Origin: Lethocerus indicus
Lineage: Eukaryota; Arthropoda; Insecta; Hemiptera; Belostomatidae
Length of the DNA stretch: 64,000 bases
NCBI GenBank assembly: GCA_019843655.1
Contig: JACDQD010000004.1
Coordinates: 3,782,001-3,846,000, forward strand
Direction: 5' to 3'
A program made the translations under genes and the position numbers. Below the pieces are notes generated by a model. It was not told the DNA's origin. It did no database searches and saw nothing but the letters and a program-made list of their open reading frames with translations. Within the stretch, counting starts at the first letter, position 1. Every line of letters starts with the position of its first letter. This document shows, piece by piece, positions 34,661-46,645 of this stretch.

Positions 34661-37600
34661 CTATGAAACGTGGAAAGTTTTAAAGGCTGCAACACTCTTC
34701 TGGATCCAATATAAATTAGACGTAACATTCGTAAACAGAGCATATGAAGTCTCCAACTCTTTTGGTTTAAGACTGACTACTCCATAGACATAATGCTTGT
34801 TATTATGTTGAACAGTTAACCCTCCTCCACTGTCACCTTGTTGCACTCCAGGGCCTGAATGCAATTAATAAAATAATTCATCAGTTTTGTTGTTCCATAT
34901 ATGAAATTTATCTCTATGAAATTCCAATAAATGTTTTTAAATTACAAGAGCTCCAAATAATAAACCAATTCAAATTTGCAGGTGAATGAAAATTTGGTGT
35001 GCATTTAAAGCGGGGATAAGAGGTAATTTAAGGACAAGTTGGATATCAATTGGCCAGGTTCAACAATGCTTATGCTTTCAGCAGTCTAAATCTGAGGATC
35101 AAAACATGAGTAGCAGATTACATATTTCCATTATTTTTCAATTATCTGTTAGGGCTATTATTTAATATGCTACTTTAATTTCAGTGGCAGTGCTATGGCA
35201 AATACCGATTCTATCATTTTTATATTACAGTTGAATAAAGCACATTTGTAATTTTTTTTATTTATTATGTGCAATTAGGTCTTCTATTTAATATCAATCA
35301 AAAAAACTCATCACATCATAGGATATCACTTACAAATATACAATTTTATCATTATATCCATTAAAAATTAGAAATGACTAAAATGTGTCAAATAATGACA
35401 TGGCATTGGGAACATTGAATTCCCAGCTAATTCTGATAGTGATAACTACATATTGAAAACGTAAATTACCTGTCATATAACCAGCACAAAATTTTTCAGA
35501 AGTAATGAACCTTATAAAATTAGAAGGTAAGTCTTTGCGACAGGTGTCATAATCCAAAATAGGCAGGTGGGCAACCAATAATTCTTCACTGGGCTTCTTT
35601 TTCTCAGTTTGCCCCCAACCAGTAACCTACAGCAAAACAAAGGAAATGAAAAATTTCACTAGAATAATGAAATAGTAGTAACAATAATATTAAGGTAAAA
35701 AAATAATAGTAATAATAATAATAATAACAATATACATTGTTTTTTTGTTAATTAATGGGCTTTATTGATTTAAGGGTATTATTTAACATTGTTTTGGGTT
35801 TTTTGTTTAATAATTTTTAGTTTTTCCCTACTTCCTTTGCATTCTGTCAATTGCTAGGTTGAATTGCTATGTATGGTAGTTGTAGGGTTGGCGTGTTGGT
35901 TTATTTTGTCCTAAGACTGTGTTTGTGTCTTGTAGACCTGTTCTTAGGCTTGAGGATTATTTCGCCTTATGACATGGGTCAATAGGTTTGACTTTATGTG
36001 TTTCAGTTAATTGTTTATTGTGTTTGATCACTTTTGTGGATTTTCTGTGTTTTAATCATGATGTTATAAGCAACAACCTAGTTATTCACAATTGATTTCA
36101 GTAGTTCATAAGTTATATATTATTACATTACAATTATTGTAATACTTACAGTGCCCTGTGTTCCTGTTGGTACAGCATCTGAGGAAAGATCCAGACAAGC
36201 AGGTAATACATGGCTGCTAAGATTAAAATGTGTTTTCACATCTAGTATTGCAATGTCTTGTTCATAGTTTGTATTAGATCCTCTGTAACCAAGCTTCAGG
36301 ACAATATCTCTAACCTTCAGGATATATAAAATTGAATCATTACAGTAAAGTGTTTGTATTAATCACAAAAAAGATGGATACAACTAATCTAAAAATATAA
36401 AAGTCTCAAAAGCAATAAATCTCAAAAAAAATATTCACAATAACTAGATTTCCATGGCAATTTAACTCAAACAAAAGATATAAATACAAATAATAATTAA
36501 TGTGAAATATGAATGTAACCCACTTCCAGAACTTGCTGGAATGGCTCTGCAGGTTCTAGAGAACGTTTATATTTTCCAGCAGCAACTAGAAAATATGTAG
36601 CATTTACCACTTGACTTTTATTTTCATCATAAATGCAATGGGCAGCTGAAAATTAAATGATGTGCTTTAATTAGCAAAAATTAAAATACATATTTCCAAT
36701 TGAATAATAAATTAAGTTAACTGTTAGGTCGGAACAAGAGCATATGTATGACATTGATATAAAAATACTATGAAAATTGTACAAACCAGTCAAAACTGCA
36801 TTAGGCGAAATAAGAGTTCCACCACAGATCTGTTTCTTATTAGCAGCAAAGTAAAGACCAACATGCCACGGATATTCTCCATATTTTGTAGGTTTACCAT
36901 TATTAATAAGAAGTGTAACTTCAGGGTTCTCAATGCCACATTCTGCAATGAAAAAATATAAATAATCTCAGAATTCTAGAATGTAATAATCTATTTTATA
37001 CATGAATAAACCTAGCATGCAATTATCTGTAATTAATGGAAATAACCTATAACTGTAGATTTGCAAGACAAAATCCTACAAGAATATTATAGGTATTATA
37101 ATTTTAAACTCCAAAATATATGTTTCTGCAAAACAGAAACTATTGCAGACTGTTGCAGTTTTGTGTAAAAACTACTAACTATAAAAATTACTAGACAGTA
37201 AATCACTTGTGCTATTTATATCGAAGTAAAAACTATCTTATAGATACTTTAATTTTACAATACTGAGGCCCCAATTAGTAGGGCTTAAAGCTTTGAAAAT
37301 TTGCATTGTTTGAACTTACAGCCATGAACATATTAAAAAATGATGTAACAAAATAATAAGAAATAAATAAGGTTTGAATAAGAGTTATTAAAAGATACAT
37401 AAGAAATAAAAAACTTAAATAAGAATTCATGCTCTAGTTCATGGTCATGCTTCATGATTTTTTTCTGCTGCTAAAACCTCAATATATACTGGCTTGAGTC
37501 AATTTAAATACTTCACTCTTTTCATAATATAACTGCATAATTATAATGTATGTTTTTATTATATTCTGACTGACATTATATAATGATGTGGTTATCAAAT

Positions 37601-39660
37601 GCATTTTCAGTCTATATTAAAGGATACCCAACACATTTTTAGAATAGAAAAATGAAATGGGCAAACTCTTGGTACCCCAAAGCCTTGTGATTTTTTCATT
37701 ATTCAATCTTATATCAATCACAATTTGAAATACCTGTTTCCATGGATTGTTATAGATGATGGAAACTATAAAGTCCAAACATTATTTAAACAAGTATGTA
37801 AATAGCCTGCTACCTCCCATACCCTCATTTTTTGTGGTCTTATGAGAGTTGTGACGAAATAATGAAATAAGTTACAATTTAAGATTAAAATATTTCTTCA
37901 GAGTATGTTTGCCTTTCTGAACCCATTGAGTGGATTGATAATGTATAGCTCATAGAACACAATTACAGTGACAGATTGGAAAAATAAATTATTACCGGCA
38001 AACTACATGCTGAAACCTTTATTAAGGAGAAAGAGACATTTATTGCACAATAATTTAATCATTAATTCATCATTTAAAGATATAATTTCAGTAAATTAAT
38101 AGAATTAATACTACTGATGAATAGAATATAAACCATTCATTTATTCTTCATTTAAAATGTAGATTTAAAGATAGAAATAAAACTAGTATAATAGATTGTA
38201 TCAGGAGTTTACTGCTGTATTTCTCAACTGTTAACTACAGTACTTTATGCAGAATAAAAAATCAAATTAAATAACATGTATAGGATAAATAGAAATAATT
38301 GTATGCAAAACACTAGAAAGAGATAAAAATTTGTTGGCATTACATTGTATGAAGGAAACTAGAATATAAACAAACAAATTATTTACATTTGTGATAGTAC
38401 ATTTTTAAGAATCATTCCTTGGTAAGACTTCATTTGTATAGTATATTATTTATTAAAACATCAAAATTATTAAGACATAAAATATATACATATTAAACAT
38501 ACTCAGTATTATAAAATATGTATACTATTCATTTTCCTGTAAATTACTGTCACTCATTATTAATAGAGCTTGACAAATAATTAGTTTACTCAAAAAAATC
38601 CATCATTTCAGTTATGAAACTAAATGTAACTATCAGGCTGGAACATATATTTACTAAAGTATGACTCTAAAGGACCAGATACATAATGAAAATAATCTTA
38701 AAGTACTTACTGTCATTACAAAATAAAAAAATGCTTGACAATAAAAGTCATACATCATACATGTTTTCTTGTCTGAATTGCAATCAAACAAAATTACACA
38801 ATAAGACTACAGTAAGACATTAACGAGACATGAATTACAATGCAATGTATATTTTTTTTCCCTGAGTGTATTACCAATGTTAATTTTCTCTATATGAGGG
38901 GCATATAAATAGATATCAACTATTTGAACAATAATAACAAGTTCTTGAATAGTTAAATTACCTGGAATACACTGAATCAAATTCTCATCCAGTTCTCCAT
39001 TGGACAAGCAAGTTGCTATGGGCACACCAGATTCAATAAACGCCTTATACGAATGTTTGCATTTAGCAGATACTTTAGTATCAGGAATCAGAGGTTGGTT
39101 GCATGGAACATACTGACCATTATAAACACACTCCACATCCAGCGATCGTGATAGTATTGGTTTACATAATTCTGAAAATACAAAGAAATAAATCAAAGAA
39201 ACAATACATTTTTCACAAATTTCATCATCACCAATTAAAGAAGGTATTCATTTTCTATTTTCAGCACTGACAGAAAAACCTGTACATCATTAAAATGTAC
39301 AACAAATGACTATAAATCCTATTCTCTAAAATAATTTTTTTGAAGTAAATCCAAACTTACTTTGGCATGTTGGAAATTCATTCCATTCACCATTAATACA
39401 CAAAACAGTTTTGGACCCTTTCATTAAATAGTTTTTGCCACAACTGAATTCTATAACTGTATAAGATTCAACTGGTACTCCTCGACACTGGGCATTAAAC
39501 TGGATATCTTTTTGTCTACAGGAAATAACACGGTATGTTCCACCTTCAGGTTTATTCGGAAGCATGCAGATATTACTGAAACATTAAAGTGTAATATATA
39601 TACAATTATATATACAATATAAATATACATGTATACATTGATATATTGTGAAATATATAG

Positions 39661-39702
<42 letters not shown>

Positions 39703-41846
39703 AACATTCCTTAAAATATATACACATGTACATAATAATTACCTTGAACCCGTAACAGGTTTTGGTGTTGTCACAGGCTTAGGTAAAGGTGGTTTTTTTG
39801 TTTTACACAAGTCTTCAGCTTCATCTGAACCATCTACACAATCTATAACTTTGTTACATTTTTTATTTTTATCAATGCAACCTCCATATGAACACTGGAA
39901 ACTGTAAGCCGGACACCTGTAATATATCAAAGTGATTAGCTGCAAAATATCATCAAGACTAGGAATAACTAAGTTGTATTATATTTTGTTTAGTTAAATA
40001 GTTATAGCGTTTTTAGTGCATGCAAATGAATAAAATAATTAAACATGGTAAGAAATTACTTAAGGCAGCAAAAGTCATTCAAAATAAATACTGATAATTA
40101 ACTGTTAGATAAATAAAAATAAAACAATGGTCTTACTTAACTATCACACACTGAGTAATAGTTTCATCTGAACCATCTGCACAATCTTTCACTCCATCAC
40201 ATACAGAAAATCTTTCAATGCATTCTCCAGATGTACACGCAAATTCATTGTCCCTGAAAAAACAAAACTGTTAATAATAATTCACAAGTTTATAATGATT
40301 TACTCTAAGTGTATTAAATTTGAATAAACATATTTTAAATAATTCTCTTTAAATATGTAAGATAGAAAAAAATCATTCTTTTAGTAGCTTTCTTTAGATA
40401 GTTAACAAAGTTGAAATTAGAAACATTGTTCATTAATTACAATGTAAAAATAACCAGTAACTACACTGTCATAAGTCATTCATTTTAAAATTTTCATATT
40501 GATCTAATTTTGTTTCTAAAGTTTGTAATTGGTATGAGTGTCATTCAAAACTTGAAAACATAAAAGAATGAATCACTTTCTTTACATAGTGAATGAATAA
40601 AAAATTCACAAACATTTAAGAAAAATATATTGTAATTTACAACAATTTGTTTTATTATATATGTTGACTCTTTAAGGAACATCAAACTATACTCTACTGG
40701 AAATGTAGGTTTGTATATTCATGGTTATTTTAAAAATTTAAATTGGAATTTTCCAAACAAAATTGTGATGAACAATATATATTGTGATAACATGTAATTT
40801 TAACCTAATCACTGAGAAAAGCGTTATTTCATTTTGGTGGTACTATTATTTGAATTAAAAACTTGGTTCTATACTCCATAACACTGCATACATACGTGTA
40901 CACATATGTGTTCTACATATTTGATGGTACTCATATAACTATTATTTACAACATGTACTAATATAAACGCATTGCATATTTTTCCATTGAACTCTAAAGG
41001 ACTTCAAAGAAAATTTCAGAACTAATACAGTCATAATTATAAGTAAGCACCTAGGTGTTTGATTTTGACCGTGATCACATGATAAAGGTACCATAAATCA
41101 AGCTCCATTTTGGGATTCTAATGTCTTACTAATAAGGCAATAAATCTTTATTAATACTGGTTAGTAAGAATTTATTTATGATGACTCATTTATTTTATAA
41201 TAGATTAATTCTGTGTGATTTCTTTAAAAACTACATTCTCTATAGTGAAGTTTAAGTAATTAGTAGTTTTTCAAAAACATTTTTAAATGTCCTACTTGCA
41301 TTTGCTGTCATTATTTGCTAAACTATTATTTGAACATTCTGGCAAAGCTTCATCTGAATTATCGGCACAGTCCTTTTTACCATCACATTTGGCACTTTTT
41401 TGGACACAAGCTCCATAAGCACATCGGAAACCATAAACAGGACACCTTAAACAAAAGTAATTATGTTACTCTCTCAGAAAAATTAAATAAAACCATTGTA
41501 ATCTCACTAAAAATAAATTCTTTAATCTTGTATTTATATAATTTTGTGCAGTACAGAAAACAAATTACATTATCTCCTTTATGTTAAATAACATATAAAC
41601 AAACATTGTCTTTATGTTACTGTAAATGTAAGTACATTATATGAATTAATATTGTAAAATATTAATATACTATCAGTAAATATAGCTATATTATTTACCA
41701 ATCATTTTGTTGTTGATGTTGCTTGTAAAGTGTATTCATCTATTATATTTTTATATAATATATTAATATTTATAGTTTAGTATTGCATTTACCAATATTT
41801 ATTAGTGCTAATTTTTTGAATATAGGAATCTATGGGAGAATATAAA

Positions 41847-41898
<52 letters not shown>

Positions 41899-43971
41899 AT
41901 TTAAACATTTTCTAATAATTTTTAAATGAATCATAAATAACATTCAATTAGTTGTGGTGACAATAAACAAAAATATTTTTGAAACATGAAATTAACATTA
42001 AGTTGATGGGAATATCAAATATATTTATTAATCAAATGATTAAATATTATTTTCTTGTAATTAAATTTAAAAAATCTGAATAATATACTTACGGTACTGA
42101 TAGATTATTACAAACACCTTGTGTTTCATCACTTCCATCTGAACAATCCATAGCCCCATCACAAACTGAAAAACCACTTATGCACTCTCTATTATTACAT
42201 CTAAAAAACTCCCTGAAAACAAACTTCTTTTTTAGAATTTCCGGCTGATGTTTAAATGTATTTTATGGCAAATAAATAATAATCAATTAACAAATATGAA
42301 TTAATTTCTGAGTGACAGAACTGGAAAATAATGTTGCGTTTATTATCAATATTGTTTTTTGCCCTAATGAATAGGTGCAAAATGTTGGAATAGACATTAT
42401 TGTATGTAGCCATTTAATTTCCAATGATTGTAATATAGTAAATAAACTCAGACTATTATCAAAAGTAAAGAATGAAATATAGGTTAGAGATGAGATAACT
42501 TTTGACATCCAACAGGGGTCATGAATAATAATTCAGTTAATGATAAAATTTAGACCAATAACATATATAATTAAATTTATTGTAAAAAATGTATTCTTTA
42601 GTTCAATTAATATTTTGTAATAATAACCATTATTTATAATACAAAAATATTATTTTAATATTGAGAAATTGAGTCATGAAAAATACACTTACGGTGGTGT
42701 ACATTTTGCAGCCTGGCGAATTGTTCTGTTCTGTGGAACTGCATGAATAACATGATCTACACAAAAAGTAGTTTCTTTACAAATTATAATAAAGCTATAT
42801 TAAACATACATAATGGACAGTTTGCATTATTTTAAATTATTTTTTTATTTACAGTCATATTTTTAAAATCATTTTAAAATTTCTGATTTTTAAAATCAGA
42901 ATGCAAGAAGGGAAATTACCAGGATGTCAGGTAATGGACAGGTAAATGACAGGTGGTACTTGTTTTGTTTAAATCTCATTTGTTATCTACTGGTTACAAA
43001 GCTAAAATAGCCATGAACAATAATATAATAATTATGTTTTAAAATTCAAGGAGAAGGGTTTAATGTACTAATTAATCACAGAAACATTAATTGTTATAGT
43101 AATAGGGAACCTCTCAAATAAACCGAAGATTTAAATTTGTGTTGAACAGTAAATGGTAATGTACTCATTTCAGGAATCAAAAATTTGAATCTGGGTTCAG
43201 TATTCAAATCTAGTATTTTTGTAAGTACTTTTCATCCACAATGTAGGAATAAACAAGGATAACAAGTCAGTTTCAGTTCCACAATCATATAATTGCCGTA
43301 ATTATAGTTATTATTCAAGCGTAAGCCTAAAATCCTCAACCAGTGCCAACTGGACAAGTACCAATGAAAAAACTACTGTCGAATATCATCGGGGACTTTA
43401 AAAGTAAGACACTCGATTTCTGAATTGACAGGTTTGACTTACACAAAATGAAGGTGAAGAGAACGACAGGGCAACGGACAATGTGCATGTTGATCGTGCA
43501 CTGACAGCGTCCAAGGACTGGTTTGGAGCTTCAGTAACACGAACAGGAAATCCCAACCGGCTTCTCACCCTCCCTCTCTCCCAAAACAGGTACATAATTA
43601 AAAAAACAAGTTGGATTGCGGGATACTCTGAAAATTGTCTAATTCGGCAACAACATTACAATATTAAAATAAGGTATTCATTTGTCCATTGATACAAATT
43701 ATTTAAACAGAAATATTAACGCTAATTTCTAACAATACATCAATCATTTACTGACCTATTAACGTGGATAGATATAAAAAAGCTTTATAATACAAAATCG
43801 ACTACTATCGACGGCGTTGATTTTCGAAGCACTTTTGTTTAATGATCGAACAGGAGAATTGGAGAGGTTCAGACTTTTTTCACAGACTTTACCTTGACAT
43901 CGAAAGTTTCGAAAATGAATTAAGAATGTAACGGTAATAAACAGCCATTGCCAATATTTCGAGACTTTCAT
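34661..43971 (-). CDS. modSP: modular serine protease (modSP/MSP/HP14 orthologue)
   Basis: Thirteen exons: 43893-43971, 42693-42756, 42093-42212, 41296-41445, 40137-40253, 39743-39916, 39361-39575, 38962-39171, 36787-36942, 36524-36645, 36150-36314, 35470-35626 and 34661-34854. All are in phase: 1923 nt, 640 aa, the usual length for this family. Layout: signal peptide (1-26, [20 protein letters not shown]), four LDLa modules (about 44-79, 88-125, 136-175, 177-213), a Pro/Thr linker ([16 protein letters not shown]), Sushi (about 236-306), a six-Cys Wonton module (307-376) and a trypsin-like domain (377-640). Catalytic residues are His431 (TAAHC), Asp489 (QDIAIL) and Ser585 (QQGDSGGG). Family role: it is recruited by PGRP/GNBP bound to microbial cell wall, self-activates, and starts the clip-protease cascade to Toll/Spaetzle and melanization. 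The position S1-189 is Gly (residue 579), so trypsin-like Arg/Lys specificity is not expected. Cys191 is Gln, and the partner Cys220 is also absent. Confidence 0.95.
39665..39696. repeat. (TA)n microsatellite
   Basis: About 30 bp of TA in the modSP intron between the LDLa4 and Sushi exons. Confidence 0.95.
41852..41892. repeat. (TA)n microsatellite
   Basis: About 40 bp of TA in the modSP intron between the LDLa1 and LDLa2 exons. Confidence 0.95.
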
Positions 43972-45959
43972 ATATGAAATAATTTCCGGAATATTATATT
44001 TATAAGACGATATTCTTATATTTTTATTTATTTTTTTTTGAAAATTTAGTTTAGCTTAGGATATCGCTTAGACATCGGCTGAACTATGTAAAAGATCTAT
44101 ACACAAAATAATTCGATAAAAACAGTTATATCCCTTAATTTTATATCTTTTTATTTTAAAAAGAATAAAGTCCCCTTTTCTGGGAATCGGAAGAAAGAAG
44201 CTACCAGCGGGGAAAACCCAATTCGATAAAAGGTCTTGAGGTCCATTCCATAGGAAAGATTCCTTTCTTAGATAATTAAGTCCTTTCTTAGGACGCATAA
44301 GAGGAGTCATTCGCGTCCATTTTCACTATTTTGAGTTAATTATTATGACTATGTCTCAAACTCCAAAGTCTAATTTAAACTCGGGTGCTAATATTTGTTC
44401 TATGTAATGTTATGTGCATTCGAATTAAAGGTATTATATGCTAGTGTATGCATTTTGTGACTTTTAACAATTCATAATTAAACACCGAATACTATAAAGT
44501 CCGATATCAAAATACAAGCATATCCTACTTGAATGCTAATGTCTTATTACGTCATCCAAAATGGGATTCCCCAGATGCACGATACAAATGATACCTTCCA
44601 ACTGGCAAAATTTAATACCTCGCTCATATTTTACTTTCCAAAGTATTTTGGAATTCCTGTTTGGTGTTTTGCGAGGGTTTGGAACACCATGGTTCTTTCG
44701 ATCTCTTCTGTCTACCAGCTGGTTTGGTCTTTTGCTACACCCGTTTCAGCTGCTTGCCAGCTTTAGAAACTTTTTTCTCAGTAGCGTGGGGAGACTTGAC
44801 ATATTGGTTACTTATGGAACAACCTATCTGAACTGTCATTGCACTTTTACTATGTCTAGTAACTCACCACCATAACTGACAAAAAAGCTATTAAAGATGG
44901 CGAGTAACAGAAACCAGCTCACAGCAAAATACTAAACCAGCGAGGAGAGAGAAGCTCGAAAGATCTTCATAGTTTTTCTTCTTTTTCGATATATCGAATA
45001 CTTTGGAAACATCGATTTTTCTTTAATTTGTATATAACGCATATAACGAATGAAATGATCATGGTAATTATTGCCCATTCAGTCTGTTTACCCGAGTTTA
45101 ATTCGTATGTGAACACAGGTAACTTTTAAGGTTTCATGCACATACATTTTTTCTTAAACATTTTTAACATTTGAACAGTGTCAGTGCTATCTAATTTAAA
45201 TTTCTTCTGGTCACGGATGGTTGCTAACTATTGTGTGCCGATGAACTAGAACTGTTGGACCCGAAACCAAGACCACGCAACGTGTCTTATCTAAGCATAC
45301 CCCGGGATAAGACTTTGACCACATGCATTTATACTGACGTTCATTTTTTGACTTTATCATTAATGGCCATACCTCTAACTTGATCTTGTTGTTGGCTCAA
45401 AATTGGTAAGAAATATAGCATTCATATTAGAAAACCTCCCTAGACCTCCTCCCCCCTATCCACTCTCTCTTTTATCATTTAATTTACCCTCACGGTAAAT
45501 ATAATTATAAGCGACGCACATTAATTTAAATCGTTTAGAACGAAATAGGTTTCATCTAACTATATGTCAGATCATTCTGGACCCCAAGTGGTGTATTATC
45601 TAGAATTATCGGGTCCAGTATTATTCTACCTAATATAGAGTCTTCTGCTACCTAATAATTAACACTATTACATCAATAAAACTAGAAATCTATAAAGAAA
45701 ACATGCCAATTTAAGTCTCCCCCCGGGACTACGGAAGTAGGGGTGGATTTCGGGTTTTGGGAGGTACAGGAACAGTCAAGACCAAAGCTCCCGTTTTTAC
45801 TGGTTTATTTTCAATCTTGCACACACTAGCCAGACTGCTAGTAAAACTATTAATAATGTTCCTTATGGTTATCTCTATATCTCCGCCTATTACCTACACG
45901 AAATACAATTAGCGGACCTATTCCACCCAAGAAGAAACCAGCAGTTCCTTCCATTTTCG
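43972..45959. other. upstream region of modSP
   Basis: Contains the presumed modSP promoter and 5' UTR. Open frames at 44533-44875 (+) and 44068-44310 (-) have no motifs I recognise. The - strand near 44750-44850 is rich in Lys, but I cannot assign it. Confidence 0.4.
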
Positions 45960-46363
45960 GGTTTAGAATTAACGGTTCAACTCCCCCAACGCCAGCAGAG
46001 TGGCTTGCTTCATGACTGCCCTCCAAGAATTCCTGTCACCTCGGTCGGACGATTCTCTTTTCCAGGGTTCTTTTAAGTCCTTCCCCTTCCTTAGTTCCTT
46101 CCTTTTAAGTGGCTTCCCCTTCGGGGAGGATACTTCTTCCTCCAGGTTCGTGTCTCCTTCCACCGGGCCCCTTAGCGCTCCAGTACCCCTTCATGCGTGA
46201 AGGGACATCGTTGAAATGTAATGAGGATACGTTAAGCTCCTGGGTTTCTCGTCCTCCCCCTTTTTCCCGTTTTCCCTTTACGAGGTTTCCTTCGCCGCCG
46301 GTGGACGCCTCAACCGCCTCCACATGACGAGACAAAGGTGAGGTGCTTTGCGAGGAAATATAG
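45960..46363 (-). mobile_element. possible retroelement fragment next to the SBP2 remnant
   Basis: GC-rich compared with its surroundings. On the - strand the frame reads DRNSWRAVMKQATLLALG after a Lys/Glu-rich stretch, which resembles the DRxxWR end of retroelement ORFs. It stops abruptly at the SBP2-like block. Weak assignment. Confidence 0.35.
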
Positions 46364-46645
46364 ATGGTGCGATTCCAACTGCGAATAAACAACCTGTATA
46401 TAGCAGTATGGAACCTTCTAGGTTTAATCAGTCCGTTTAGTTCTCGTAATCCTAATTTGTTATGTCTGGTTGTATGTAATATGTATGAATTTGCTAATTC
46501 ATTAGGTATGACATTGTAATTGAAATCCTTTAATTATTAATATAGTATATCGGCTACTGACATAGTTGCCCTATAAAAATGCAGAGAAATAAAAATTTCA
46601 CCAAAAAAAAGGAAAAATAACATATCGATTGAACTATATAGTTCA
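46364..46645 (+). pseudogene. broken copy of the SBP2 5' end
   Basis: 46366-46470 matches 28736-28845 (SBP2 promoter and start), for example CGAATAAACAACCTGTATAT in both. The copy of the start codon is followed by ATG TCT GGT TGT ATG TAA, so it stops after five codons. Nearly all of exon 1 is gone. 46515-46645 then matches the end of intron 1 and the start of exon 2 (about 29735-29850: TTGTAATTGAAAT, AAATAACATATCGATTGAA). No further exons follow. Confidence 0.8.

Noticed and set aside
44533..44875. + strand open frame of about 104 codons upstream of modSP
   Set aside because: No motif. The opposite strand is Lys-rich and vaguely histone-like, but the likeness is too weak to call.
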